Shown piece by piece: positions 22,921-31,943 of a stretch of 64,000 bases of DNA (position 1 is its first letter; each line of letters starts with the position of its first letter). The stretch is from the NCBI GenBank assembly GCA_018292915.2, contig JACVVK020000549.1, positions 212,501-276,500 of the forward strand. Direction: 5' to 3'. The DNA comes from Batillaria attramentaria (lineage: Eukaryota > Mollusca > Gastropoda > Batillariidae). Below the pieces are notes generated by a model. That model did no database searches, was not told the origin of the DNA, and saw only the letters and a program-made list of their open reading frames with translations. The translations under genes were made by a program, and so were the position numbers.

Positions 22921-24913
22921 CACACACACACACACACACATCTGTTCAGCAGTATTTACTGAATTCATAATTCCATGCACTAAAAACTTGAGAAATAATT
23001 CTGACCCTTTAAAAATTGAAAGTGGAGGTACAAAGACCCCCTAAAATTTTGAACTGGGGGTCAGTGGACCCTTTAGGTCTGTGGCTTTTAGGGAGCCCTG
23101 TAGAATTAGTATTCGATTCAGCCAATACTATTGACTCAGTGCTGTGCATGACATTGTAAACTGCTCAAGGACATACACTTCATTCGAAATGGAGATTAAA
23201 AAATAAGTCTGGTTTCAGTGCTGCACAAATCATGCATAAATGTGACGCTACGCCACGAAATGAGTCGGAAGTTACATGCAGCTGAATAGTGCAACATGAT
23301 CCGATTTTCCGACCGAGGTGGCTATTTTGTTTCATGAGGTACGTCATTTCAACAGATCATAACTTCAAAAATAATTATCTGATTTTAATCTGGTTTTCAC
23401 CATTGGATGCAGCAAAAACCTGTAAAATCATATCAAAACCTCAAAAACTTCAAAAAGTGACTGTCACAAATATAACCAGTAAAGTAAAATTTAAAGCATC
23501 ACCATAAATAAATTTTTGTTTGTTACTTACACCAGCACAATCAAAACAATGACAACAGTTTTCACAATGACAATGATGTGTTTTTTGGTTTTGTTTTTTT
23601 CTTGTAGTATTATACAAACTGGAAAGACTACAAAATTAAACTATCTCTGGGTTCGTACAGGATTTTGAGAACAAAATTCAAAGACTTTTTAAAGACTTTT
23701 CAAAGACCAAAAATAAAAATTCAAACTAATCAAAGACCCTGCTCTCGCAATCCTAATAATGAATACTCATTTATATATATTATAAACCAGAGTCGACTAG
23801 CGAGCGGAGCGAAAGGAAAGGCACAGTGACACGGCCAGAGACACGCAAATAGTGACTGAGTGAGCTGGCCCCGAAAATACAGTCGTGGGGAAAAAAAAAT
23901 AAAAGTATCATTTCGCGATTTTTCAAAGACTTTCAAAGACTTTTTTTTTTGGAAACATCGAAATTTAAAGACTTTCAAAGACTTGAAAAAAGGTCTCCAA
24001 AATTCCAAGACTTTCAAAGACATTCAATGCCTGTACGAACCCTGTATCTTAGTAACTAACTTCTTTACTTAAGAGTTTACCTCCAAAAGAAAGTCAAACA
24101 ACTTTTGCAGCAGAGGGTTGGTCTCTGCATCCTCCTGGCCAGTTCCTTCCCCATCTTGTTCTTGAGTCTGTGGTGTTTGTTTGGCAGTGAGAGATGTCAC
24201 AAACTTGGCCACGAAGTCAATGGTCCGTTCCACAGTTGGCTCACGATTGTAAACCACCATTGGGAACTTCAGAAGGTTTTGGAAGTCTGCCCAAAATGCT
24301 TCTACTCCCATCTGTGAAGAGAATGAAAATGGTAAAATCCGTTATGTATTTTAACTTGAACAGGAACACCTGTCCTGAGAAAATGCAAATTTTCAAAAAT
24401 GACAATTTGGTCATCACAAACCCACTCCTCATATTAAGTACTACTATTATACTAATCACAGGCACACTGACTGACTGAGTAAAGTGAATGTTTGAGTAAC
24501 AATTCTATTTATTTTAATCCACAGCTCTGTCCAGTGGGACTGTTGACTGTGGGTGTTTCAGGTAAAGAACTTCGAGTTTGACAGTTTAAGTCTGAGTCTC
24601 TGAGTCTGACAGTGACACACATGTAATATGTCAGACTCAGAGACTGAGAGTCACTGATCAATATGGACAGCAGGATGAGGGTTCAGCTTCAAGGTTTGGT
24701 CAACTGGCCAAAATCTGTATGAAACAGTCAGAATGAAAAGTGAAATGCTGAAAATACTACTTGTAGACTTCGTTAGTTCACAAATATGTAGGCAATATTA
24801 ACTGCACTAACCGTGTTGTAGATCTTCTTGAGAACCTTTATCAGCTTTGTGTGGCATTGCATTCCTGCCTGACACTGAAGCAGGACGTCTTTGATGGTGA
24901 CGGTTTGCGTCAT
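10562..24913 (-). CDS. NCAPG: Condensin complex subunit 3 (NCAPG / CAP-G), whole gene, 18 coding exons
   Basis: HEAT-repeat subunit of condensin I, the SMC2/SMC4 complex that compacts and separates mitotic chromosomes in the nucleus. The exons read minus-strand: 24812-24913, 24081-24311, 21890-22118, 20444-20674, 19680-19872, 19036-19185, 18020-18136, 17325-17538, 16956-17132, 16048-16155, 15581-15700, 14948-15235, 14237-14418, 13405-13579, 12604-12774, 11479-11716, 11084-11177, 10562-10733. They total 3192 nt (1063 residues plus TGA) with consistent phase at every junction. Vertebrate NCAPG is about 1015 residues and shares the order: N-terminal MVVYNREPTVER block (52-63), HEAT repeats, a UVR-like helical hairpin (about 498-527), an acidic linker (about 654-696), a C-terminal Cnd3-type HEAT region and a basic Ser/Thr-Pro tail. 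All introns are GT-AG except intron 11, which fits GC-AG. The terminal exon is least certain; a cryptic donor in it could lead to a further exon. Homology is by recognition of conserved blocks, not by a search. Confidence 0.95.
10742..10809. repeat. (AC)34 at the NCAPG last acceptor
   Basis: On the gene strand this is (TG)n followed after a few bases by the acceptor AACCTCAG of the last exon. Confidence 0.97.
11084..11177 (-). CDS. NCAPG: NCAPG coding exon 17, basic tail (residues 976-1006)
   Basis: Lys/Arg-rich short exon (TNTPSAQG, then PPKSTGRKAREKKADQR) with a good acceptor CTCCTGCAG and donor AG/GTATGC. A basic C-terminal tail is typical of the family; the exact sequence is not conserved. 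Confidence 0.8.
11479..11716 (-). CDS. NCAPG: NCAPG coding exon 16 (residues 897-975)
   Basis: Begins with the conserved helix KQSIKALEKFQKTV (family CLRALEKIKIQLEKG) and runs into a low-complexity Thr/Ser/Gly/Glu-rich tail. It ends ACA A/GTATGG in phase 1. Confidence 0.88.
12604..12774 (-). CDS. NCAPG: NCAPG coding exon 15 (residues 840-896)
   Basis: 57 codons with HDSIAVKVCNEILSNPDS and a following LLVLL-type helix, equivalent to family HDNLAMKICNEIL. Phase 0 at both ends. Confidence 0.95.
13405..13579 (-). CDS. NCAPG: NCAPG coding exon 14 (residues 781-839)
   Basis: Encodes FEEAFLPTLRTILNAPATSP then NVADFLVELTHAQRL, aligned with family CFEEAFLPTLQTLANAPASSPL and NVAELLVDLT. The donor AGG/GTGAGC is strong. 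Confidence 0.96.
13947..14201. mobile_element. Decayed TIR element in NCAPG intron 13
   Basis: AAGGCATGCTACTC at the left and GAGTAGCATGCCTG at the right form inverted ends. The interior has a GGTCCGGGGGCATGCCCC palindrome and a long C-run. Confidence 0.6.
14237..14418 (-). CDS. NCAPG: NCAPG coding exon 13 (residues 721-780)
   Basis: Highly conserved block AEGLAKLLMSGRVFSSTLLS, LLLLWYNPLAEDDAQLRHTL and FFPIFAFTD, the hallmark of the C-terminal Cnd3-type domain. A decayed TIR element ends about 35 bp beyond its donor. Confidence 0.97.
14706..14858 (+). mobile_element. SINE family 1 in NCAPG intron 12
   Basis: Antisense to the gene, preceded by a long C-run. The body lacks about 15 bp after CAAATATTT. 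It is the only family 1 copy inside NCAPG. Confidence 0.9.
14948..15235 (-). CDS. NCAPG: NCAPG coding exon 12, acidic linker (residues 625-720)
   Basis: 96 codons. HEAT helix VRTTAVKSLFDLVHIYGL precedes a long Asp/Glu/Ser-rich linker (about 654-696), then SNMIAILSSLLDSE. Vertebrate NCAPG has an acidic linker at the same place. Confidence 0.92.
15581..15700 (-). CDS. NCAPG: NCAPG coding exon 11 with GC donor (residues 585-624)
   Basis: 120 nt encoding ILPGMASEEASVRNLAVKAI and a following CCQLKRDIIMQHLPILMQ, matching family ILPGI...VVRNLAVLCLGCCGLQ. To keep frame and co-linearity with exon 12 it must end at CAG with intron bases GC. The nearest GT donor, 15577, needs a weaker downstream acceptor and loses two residues. 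Confidence 0.85.
16048..16155 (-). CDS. NCAPG: NCAPG coding exon 10 (residues 549-584)
   Basis: 108 nt, phase 0 both ends, encoding NDPATVLKCLTIICEMLETL and TLHMLMESQ. It matches the family ND.ETLQKCLILCYELLKQ region. Confidence 0.95.
16417..16877. repeat. Tandem ~130-175-bp repeats in NCAPG intron 9
   Basis: Two long copies (16568-16697, 16740-16877) share GATAGACACAGACTCGCGA and end GAAGAGTGGCAGCCCTG; a partial copy starts at 16430. A G-run lies between. Confidence 0.8.
16956..17132 (-). CDS. NCAPG: NCAPG coding exon 9, UVR-like hairpin (residues 490-548)
   Basis: Exactly 59 codons. The segment LEEAVKNQEFQQAAELKESI has the UVR-like spacing (A..x.QxFxxAxxLKxxI) also seen in vertebrate NCAPG and predicts an antiparallel helical hairpin. 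Confidence 0.95.
17325..17538 (-). CDS. NCAPG: NCAPG coding exon 8 (residues 418-489)
   Basis: Encodes HEAT-type helices and the conserved TVAEIRQPITTVEKS segment (family EIISEIRAPIVTV), ending in RRKIDVQ at phase 0. Confidence 0.95.
18020..18136 (-). CDS. NCAPG: NCAPG coding exon 7 (residues 379-417)
   Basis: Short exon encoding QLELDFIIQQLLHLFDCMDL then TDQACR, equivalent to the IGQQLILIIKSLDTSEEGGR region of vertebrate NCAPG. The donor is GCAG/GTATAG. Confidence 0.9.
18154..18427. repeat. 79-bp tandem repeat, 3.5 copies, NCAPG intron 6
   Basis: Copies start at 18154, 18233, 18312 and 18391 with exact 79-bp period; unit AAACAATACCAGAACAT ... CATACTGGAGTCTG. Differences are single bases. 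Confidence 0.95.
19036..19185 (-). CDS. NCAPG: NCAPG coding exon 6 (residues 329-378)
   Basis: Encodes LTCESAMYWQQLCHHIRNAG and a following Asp/Glu-rich helix, aligned with the family segment LTPEIALYWCALCEYLKSKG. Split codons at both ends join neighbouring exons without a stop. Confidence 0.9.
19206..19425. repeat. ~120-bp tandem duplication, NCAPG intron 5
   Basis: GATGAACGTGATACAGAC and AATGAATGTTGTAGTTT recur in two adjacent copies with TTG repeats at the joins. Confidence 0.85.
19432..19521. repeat. (TG)45, NCAPG intron 5
   Basis: Uninterrupted tract inside the intron. Confidence 0.97.
19680..19872 (-). CDS. NCAPG: NCAPG coding exon 5 (residues 265-328)
   Basis: Contains LLQSWLRGFQGNALDLLHSL then DVENSTEV, matching the family block LLQGWLRFSEGN..ELLHRLDVENSSEV. 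The donor is GACAA/GTAAGA. Confidence 0.95.
20444..20674 (-). CDS. NCAPG: NCAPG coding exon 4 (residues 188-264)
   Basis: HEAT repeats with the conserved signatures DPNPEVRKTIVSHIAP, RTRDVKDTVRQAAF and IGQRVQLLQEGLHDR. It starts by completing an Ala codon split with exon 3 and ends in phase 1. Confidence 0.95.
20877..21560 (+). mobile_element. SINE family 2 body split by another element, NCAPG intron 3
   Basis: 20877-20956 (GAGCTGACC ... ATGTGATTAACA) and 21484-21560 (GCAGCGCTTTGAGCCAAGTA) are the two halves of one family 2 body. Between them lie a (TG)n tract and the hAT-like insertion 21014-21482. Confidence 0.7.
21014..21482. mobile_element. hAT-like non-autonomous element in a (TG)n tract
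   Basis: Terminal inverted repeats CAGGGATCGATTT and AAATCCATCCCTG, flanked on both sides by TGTGTGTG, as expected for an 8-bp duplication within a microsatellite. No transposase ORF. Confidence 0.75.
21890..22118 (-). CDS. NCAPG: NCAPG coding exon 3 (residues 112-187)
   Basis: Encodes the HEAT segment AVRFRVCQLVTKLL ... VVRVHAVLALVRLQDP followed by DDDCP, closely matching the family (AVRFRV.LLINKLL, IQAVLALSRLQDPKDDECP). It ends in phase 1 before GTAGAT. Confidence 0.95.
22213..23101. mobile_element. hAT-like element in NCAPG intron 2
   Basis: 889 bp with perfect 15-bp inverted ends, ACAGGGCTCCCTAAA and its reverse complement. An ATG at 22621 opens a 38-codon frame beginning MPPKKVKVQKTMDFF, a basic start like hAT or zinc-finger transposase leaders, then a stop. 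It contains an internal (CA)n. No clear 8-bp duplication. Confidence 0.75.
23647..24044. mobile_element. hAT-like MITE in NCAPG intron 2
   Basis: Ends CTGGGTTCGTACAGG and CCTGTACGAACCCTG. The interior is built of degenerate TTTCAAAGACTTT repeats. Confidence 0.75.
24081..24311 (-). CDS. NCAPG: NCAPG coding exon 2 (residues 35-111)
   Basis: Carries the most diagnostic NCAPG block, MVVYNREPTVER followed by IDFVAKFVTSL, then a Gln/Glu-rich variable stretch and LLQKLFDFLLE. The acceptor TCTTCACAG and donor GAG/GTAAAC give phase 0 on both sides. Confidence 0.95.
24812..24913 (-). CDS. NCAPG: NCAPG coding exon 1 (residues 1-34)
   Basis: ATG at 24913 is preceded by GGCAAAC. The exon encodes a helical N-terminus starting MTQTVTIKDV and ends in frame at ACG before GTTAGTG. 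It resembles the vertebrate N-terminus only in pattern (short, helical, rich in Lys and Gln). Confidence 0.85.
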
Positions 24914-25372
24914 GTTTGCCAATCTGCAGAGTCCTCAGTCTCTTGACACTTCAACTGCGAAGTCTGAAATTAGGAAAAGGAACAGTCGAACACAGTGCAT
25001 TCTGTGTGAGCAAGCGCCACAGCACGGACTGCGACTGTGTGACTGAAAGGAAAATCTTTCGACAGATGTTACAGGAGTGCTGAAGTTAATTTCACTGACA
25101 GTGACACAATCATGGCAATGAAAAAACATACGAAATTTGAATTATTCTCAATTACATTACAAAAACTAAACAGTCACTACTCGGTACACAGACACAGTTC
25201 ATACAGTCGTCAGCTCCGCCGTTTCAAAACTGTTTAATGGATCCGTACTACATTCCGGAGCATTATAACCATAAGCTTTATTGATCGAATTGTTCTGTCA
25301 TTGTTAAATGGGGTCCGATTCTCACAGCCTGTGAAAAGTACATCGGGGAGTAACGAAAATCGATCACTTTAC

Positions 25373-25430
25373 CTTCGCCGCGTTTGAAATTTCCGCCAGC
25401 TTTAGCAACATCCGGTCACGTGACAATGTT
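25373..25430 (-). other. NCAPG: Probable non-coding first exon of NCAPG (upstream end approximate)
   Basis: On the minus strand a good donor (GCGAAG then GTAAAG) ends an exon at 25373. The matching acceptor (CTAATTTCAG) is at 24964-24965, so a second 5' UTR piece would run 24914-24963 up to the ATG. The transcription start is not visible; 25430 is a guess placed just past the CACGTG site. Confidence 0.5.
25383..25423 (-). promoter_or_regulatory. Candidate NCAPG promoter: CDE/CHR-like pair and CACGTG palindrome
   Basis: Read on the minus strand, GGCGG (25393-25397) lies four bases from TTCAAA (25383-25388), the reverse complement of the CHR core TTTGAA. The palindrome TCACGTGA spans 25416-25423. 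CDE/CHR pairs with four-base spacing drive G2/M genes in vertebrates, and NCAPG is such a gene. The CHR here is reversed and may fall inside the first exon, so the function is only inferred. Confidence 0.3.
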
Positions 25431-25677
25431 TATCTTGTTGCCTCCCTTGTAGAGTCGTCCCCGATGGCCCTATGTAATGGTGGTAAATTGCAAGGCATCG
25501 CAGACTCCGAGATCTCGGCATGTGCGAAACGACGGAACACATGTACCTCTCTCTGTGTCTCGACAAACACACGCATTTCTCTGTGTATCTCTGGTTCAAC
25601 AGACTTTCAGTTAAACTGGTGTCAGCTCTGACTGCATGCACTTTGGCGGCTGGTTGGACTCGGTGTTTGGCCGACTG

Positions 25678-25912
25678 CCGGTGTAGGATCCGGTCCGGTC
25701 CCCCCTCTGAAGCAGTCCCCCGGGGGACCAATTCGTGGCAAAAACTGCTCTATAATGGTCCCCCCTTAGACATCCAGCCTCGTTTTCGACTGGTCCCCCT
25801 GGGCGATTTTGGTCCCCCCTCGCATCCAAAATAGGCCCCCTCTCGAACTGGTCCCCCTCTTTTCTAACCAATGTAGAGCTATGTCAGTATTTATTTTTAA
25901 CTTTATTGTTAT
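25678..25912 (+). repeat. 235-bp GGTCCCCC-rich repeat, copy 1
   Basis: Runs from CCGGTGTAGGATCCGGTCC to AACTTTATTGTTA. Nearly identical in inverse orientation to 27195-27429. Confidence 0.93.
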
Positions 25913-26102
25913 AGTGTGTGTCAACTCAGTAGAAAACGTGACTCTGGATCTCTCTCACACTCTCTCTCTCTCTCTCTCTCTCTCGCCCCCACACTTTCTC
26001 TCCTCCCCCCATCTCTCAAACACACACACACACACACACATTATGCACGCACGCAGGCACGCGTGCACACTCACTCACGCACGCACGCACGCAAACACAC
26101 AC

Positions 26103-26162
<60 letters not shown>

Positions 26163-26245
26163 CTTTCGTTATATGTATAATTATTTTCATTTTTGTACAG
26201 AGATGTTATTCAAGATGATCTTGAACTGGGTCAAGGTTACAGTGT

Positions 26246-26431
26246 CAAATCTAAACTTTTAAAAGTGATTTAACTTCGTAGATTTGCCGTTCTATGTAGC
26301 CTATACTTTTGTTTTTTTATTTTCTCTTTTTTTTGTGGGATGAGAAAACGGTCGCCACTAAAAAACAAAAGTATAGGCTACATAGAACGGCAAATCTACG
26401 AAGTTAAATCACTTTTAAAAGTTTAGATTTG
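26246..26431. repeat. Perfect palindrome, 72-bp arms, 42-bp spacer
   Basis: Arms 26246-26317 and 26360-26431 are exact reverse complements. The spacer (T-rich tract then GATGAGAAAACGGTCGCCAC) is repeated directly after the right arm at about 26432-26486. Confidence 0.97.
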
Positions 26432-27194
26432 TTTTCTCTTTTCTTTTCTTTTTTTTTTTTGTGTGGGATGAGAAAACGGTCGCCACGCTTCTTGACACGT
26501 CACGTGACTCGTGTCAAACATGCCTATAATTATAAGTACACGACAATTCATTCCGTACTTGGGCCACCGAGGTTGAGATATTTGCTGCAGCCACCCTCTT
26601 GGACACGCCCGTGTATGTGTTCACAAGAGAGGCTCCAGGCCGACAACCTAGGTGGCTGAAATACGGGCCAGTTTGGCAATCGGCCCCATTGAAAACAGAC
26701 AGAGTAATTTATATAATGAATCTTGGACATCACTTTGCTCCTGTTTTTTGTGTCACTCCTTAGACCAGCCTGAGAACTGTTAGTCTTCTGCTGTTTTTGT
26801 TGTTTCAAGGGTCATGATTTGAGACACTGGTACTCAGTCTTGACTGTCTACTTGAAGTACGCTGAAAGCCAAAGGTGGCAACTAGTTTTCATGTCATGGA
26901 CACTTACTTAATTTTGAAGAAATATTTTTTTTCTATGGCGTTGTATAGAAAATATTAGATACTTGGTCTTTGATGTTATTCTCTAAATGCTATTTCCAGT
27001 TTAAAAAAATTGACAGGAAATGTGGACAGCAAAAAAGAACCAATGCAAAAAAAAACAACTGAAAGAAACAAGAACACAACCAAACAAATAATATATCTCA
27101 CACACACAAAAATAACAACAAGCACATAAATCGGAAAAAAAAAAGAAAAAAAATGTTCCTATGGCCCTGTGCTTTTGGGGACAATAAAGTTTTG

Positions 27195-27429
27195 TAACAA
27201 TAAAGTTAAAAATAAATACTGACATAGCTCTACATTGGTTAGAAAAGAGGGGGACCAGTTCGAGAGGGGGCCTATTTTGGATGCGAGGGGGGACCAAAAT
27301 CGCCCAGGGGGACCAGTCGAAAACGAGGCTGGATGTCTAAGGGGGGGACCATTATAGAGCAGTTTTTGCCACGAATTGGTCCCCCGGGGGACTACTTCAG
27401 AGGGGGGACCGGACCGGATGCTACACCGG
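27195..27429 (-). repeat. 235-bp GGTCCCCC-rich repeat, copy 2 (inverted)
   Basis: Reverse complement of 25678-25912 with only a few substitutions and one extra base in a G-run. The A/T-rich end (TAACAATAAAGTT) is preceded by a second ACAATAAAGT, as at retroelement 3' ends. Confidence 0.93.
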
Positions 27430-28497
27430 TATGACCCCGAGTCAGTTTCAGGGACCGATGACATCCGGCTGTCAGTGCACGGCCGCACGAGTCGGGCAGT
27501 ACTGACTCGGAACTGGATTATTCAGTAAAGACAGAGCCAGCACAATGTTTTGGCTCCCAGTCCGGCAGCAGTTGCCGAACTTTAATTAATGGCCTTAGTA
27601 TTACTATAGTATTAACTTGACACCCGGTCAGTCACGGTCCCCGAGGCCGTCGCCCGAACCAACGCGGCCGCCGCTCCGTCTTCACACACACACACACACA
27701 CTCACACACTTCTGAGAAGGGGACTGACTCGGAGTGAACTGAATGCGCTGAATTGTCAAAATTTTGGCAGTCAATGGAGGTTTAAATCTTACCAGAACTT
27801 GATCAATCACTGATTGTCAGTTTCCTACCTCATGATGGACGGATGAACTGCATTGTGAACTAAGGGCTGAGCTGCCGAGAGACAACTACTGAGTTTGCAA
27901 GCTCACACTGAGATCAGTCGATGGCTACTGATACAGGCTGCTTCAGTATAGTCAACGACTCGGATGTCAAAGCATGAGGAGACAGGGGGCCTGCTGGACG
28001 GGAAGCCGCGGCATGAGACTGATGCCGACACTGACTGAGTAGCGGCGGTAGACAGTAGCCACATTCTTCTTCTCAGTTCTTCATCGTCGTCTTCTTCGTC
28101 GTCTTCTTCTTCTTCTTCTTCTTCGTATTCGTCTTCTTCTTCTTCTCAAGTTCTTCTTCTTCTTATTCAGTATTATTATTATTATTCAGTATCATGATCA
28201 CTGACTGATAATCATCGTTATTCAACCGTGGTATTCAGCGTTCTGAGTTAATACATCCCTGTCATATTACACCCAATTTGCATCAAGCTAAACAGTCACA
28301 ACAATAACAACAGCAAAATAAGATGAGCTTTCTGTCAATCCTTATAGTGTCAGTCTTTCTTTTAGCTCCTTACCACTGCTGTCTTTTAGGTTTTATCTGT
28401 CTCATATTAATCTGTTCTTTTGTTTTGGGTTTTATCACTGGCACTTGTTCTTGGTTTTTTATCTTGGTCTCTGCCTTTTTCTTCTTTTTTTTTTCAG

Positions 28498-28498
<1 letters not shown>

Positions 28499-28563
<65 letters not shown>

Positions 28564-28575
28564 GTGTGTGTGTGC
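28499..28575. repeat. (TG)n microsatellite
   Basis: One CG interruption near 28559; flanked by T-rich DNA. Confidence 0.95.
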
Positions 28576-28925
28576 CTTTTTTTTCTTTTTTTTTTCTTAC
28601 GCAGTTGAGTGAATGGGGTTTTTGTGCTTTTTTAGGTTTTAGATTGTAAGGCGCCTAGAGCTCGTTCCACGGGGATAGGCGCCCTATAAATATTATTATT
28701 ATTATTATTATTATTAATCCTTACCGTGGCCGAGCTGAATGAAGCGATAGCTGCGCTGAGTATCCCTTCTCAACATTTTTTTTTTCAGTTTTGTTTTGTT
28801 TTTTGTTGTTGTTTTGTTTTTTGTCTGTTGTTGTTCTTGTTGTTGTTGTTGTTTGCTTTGTTTTGTTTTCTTTTTTTGTTATTGTCGTTGTTGGTTTTGG
28901 CGGGAGGGGGTGGGGGTGGTTTTTG

Positions 28926-28971
<46 letters not shown>

Positions 28972-29423
28972 ACTATTCGGGAGCTCCGGCCTCAGTCATC
29001 GTACGGTAGACAGCTGTTACTGATGTTACCACGCACTGGTTGCATGCCAGGCTAACGAAGATCTAGCGGGCGAATCCCTGTCAAAGTTCATGTTTTCCTG
29101 ACCTGTGATGGATCACCAGTAAAAACAGCAACTGGTCAAGAAATCATAAACAGGTGACACGGACACGGACGAATGCACACTGAGTTCGGGGTGCGAGTAA
29201 AAGCGACTGTGACCACACGTCTGTGTATTTCATGAACCTTCGGACGACGTCGTGGGTAAAAAGTTGCACACACATTGCTTTAGATGAACGTATCTCGGTC
29301 AATATTTAGGTCACACCTTTGAAATTTCATGACTTTGTCAATAAATGGTTTGACTATGTTCATGCCAAATATTGTGTTGTTTAACTTGTAATTAGCAGAC
29401 TAATTAAACAATAAGTTGTGAAT

Positions 29424-29590
29424 TGCCTATATAAAACCATGGGTAATTTGTTTCCCACGATGTAGGACTAGCAAATCTGCCTATATAAAAACCATGGGTA
29501 ATTTGTTTCCCACGACGTAGGACTAGGAATAAGTCGAAAAATACCTATTTCAAAACCATGGGTAAGTTGTTTCACACGATGTAGGACTAA
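29424..29590. repeat. Three tandem ~65-bp repeats
   Basis: ACCATGGGTAATTTGTTTCC ... CGATGTAGGACTA occurs three times with small changes; two copies carry CCTATATAAA. Confidence 0.85.
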
Positions 29591-29702
29591 GAAGTTTTTT
29601 TTAGCGACGTAGCCGGAAGGTTAACTGCATGTCAGTGTGAAAACTGAAAAAAGTAGTAACTGTGTAAGCAACATCGCCGCTTTAGTCGAAGAGAGAGGGA
29701 GA

Positions 29703-29735
<33 letters not shown>

Positions 29736-30264
29736 ACTTGATTTATCAACGGTAAAAGTTTTGACAGAAATTCGCCAGTTTCCAAACTTGCCGTTGGTAA
29801 TACAGTGTACTACAGAGACTATCTACTAAGGAAAAAAGGAGCAAAATATAAAAGAACAAAATTTCAACACAGCAAATTATGCACTAAACTACAAGAAACA
29901 AAACCATAGAGAAAATCGTTCAGAGAGAGAGAGAGAGAGTGCCTGCCGGCCATTTGAGACAAAATGAACACTTGAAACGCCGGAAAGACTCGAGCAAGTA
30001 GTTGTGACCCGGAGCAGGTTATACTAGTGCAGGCCAGCTTACGTCGTAAAGAGTATGACAGGTATCGCAAGTCACCGCCAAGCTATACCCGGGCACACCA
30101 CCCACTCTCCTTTCTCCCCTTACCTCCAACCTCCCTTTCACTGGTAACTGAGAAGTAGGCGACTCAGTGTGTCCAGGAAATTAAGCCAGTCGTTTGGCCG
30201 TCGTCACCTCGATGTTTGGGAAGATGTATGGAGCCGTTTCACACATTTGCAATTGGTTTCTGGA

Positions 30265-30300
30265 GCAGATGGTAGCCATAACCCCCCCTCCCCCGCACCA

Positions 30301-30369
<69 letters not shown>

Positions 30370-30468
30370 CCTGAGCAGATGCTAGCCATACCCCCCCCCT
30401 CCCCCGCACCACACACACACACACACACACAGAGCAGATGCTAGCCATACCCCCCCCCCTCCCCTGCA

Positions 30469-30513
<45 letters not shown>

Positions 30514-30564
30514 ATACACACACACACACAGAGCAGATGCTAGCCATACCCCCCCTCCCCCACA

Positions 30565-30632
<68 letters not shown>
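30265..30632. repeat. Composite array: 35-bp spacer plus (AC)n, four copies
   Basis: GAGCAGATGCTAGCCATACC then CCCCCTCCCCCGCACC precedes each of four (AC)n tracts of different length, so spacer and microsatellite amplified together. Confidence 0.93.
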
Positions 30633-31943
30633 GCACTCTTTACCTGCACAAACATCAACCCCTACCCTACCCACACACCATCTCAAAAAAAGAGAAAAAA
30701 AAGAAAAGCAGTCGACCAACCGCACTAGAGGCGACAAACGAACCCTTGGAAATGCTGGCTCACGTCTTGGCCAAGGTCTAACATGCGGGTGAGTAACACC
30801 ATAACGTAGCGTGACTGATAAATGCAGTCAGTGCGTCGCAGTTTCTTTAGAACAGACCGAGTCTGTGTATAATTATTCTCTCGTAATCTACATCTTCCAG
30901 CGAGGGTACACACTAAATCTTTACACTCAAAAAAAAAAAAAAAAAAAACGAAAAGAAAAAAAGCGCGATTCCATCGGAAATGACTGCTCTCACGCCTCAG
31001 AACAACAGGATGGACATTCGGGCTTCCTGTAATCCGTGGTATTAAAATGTAAATTCACGGGGTTTGTTTTTCTCTGACTGTAAATGGACGGAAGACAGTG
31101 CACTGGAGTGGTTGGGTCCAGAGTGCCACAAGGCTCGTGCAGCGAAAACGGGTGGATAACTGTGACAACTGCAAATATCAAGAGGTGACGTAGGTAAGGC
31201 TTGATACCATTATAATACAACGTTTCTTGGCCGCTTAACTTCTAAAATCAGATCGTTTCTGGTAAGAGAGGTAATTAACACTTAGCCTGGGCCCCTCTAG
31301 GCAGAGCTCGTGGCGTCCCCGATCACTCATGGGTTGCCCGAACTAGGGCCCCTCCAGTTCAACTGTGAGCGACAGAGCACGCGGGTTTCAAACTGTCGTA
31401 TTACTGTCGTCATAGCGGTGTTGATTATGTGGGAATTATCTCCAGGCTAGTGAGTTCTTGGGATAAGAAGCGTTGGAGATAAAAATCAAAAATCGGAGTG
31501 TGGCTGCCCATGTGGCGGAGTACTTGAAAACGGTCACACCCGCAACCCTCTCCGTCAAGATCAGTGGCGGCGGTTTCGATTCTTTTGCTTCGAGAAACTC
31601 ACTCGATCCCCGTTTTTCTTGAGTTTTCAGAGTACAAGTTGAGGCGAGTTGGTTGCATAGCGGCAGCGGGGTAATTTAATGTAAACACACTGACCGGGCC
31701 ATCTGTGCTCTGTCTGACTCTCTGGGGCCCTGCCCACAAACTTTTCTAAAGCGTTCCACATGGCCGATTAAATGGATGGTTTAAATTGTTTGTCGTGCAA
31801 ACAACGGCTTGTTGTTTAGGATCTGGACGGGTAGCCCTATTGGGATCCTTCTTATGCCATGCACCCGAGGGGATGTGTTCAACGCAAGCGACAACAATAA
31901 CAATTCCTTATAGTGACGTAAGAGGTGCCGTGTGCAACACTAT

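Larger units (their letters stand above)
27430..31943. other. Intergenic, simple-repeat rich
   Basis: CTT repeats near 28070-28150, TTG repeats near 28926-28970, ATG repeats near 29704, a SINE-like tail (GGCGCCCTATAAAT then ATT repeats) near 28650-28715, and the composite AC array. No exon found. Confidence 0.6.

Noticed and set aside
28323..28649. Hydrophobic open frame that could be a membrane protein
   Set aside because: It is driven by T-rich DNA and a TG microsatellite and has no conserved motif.
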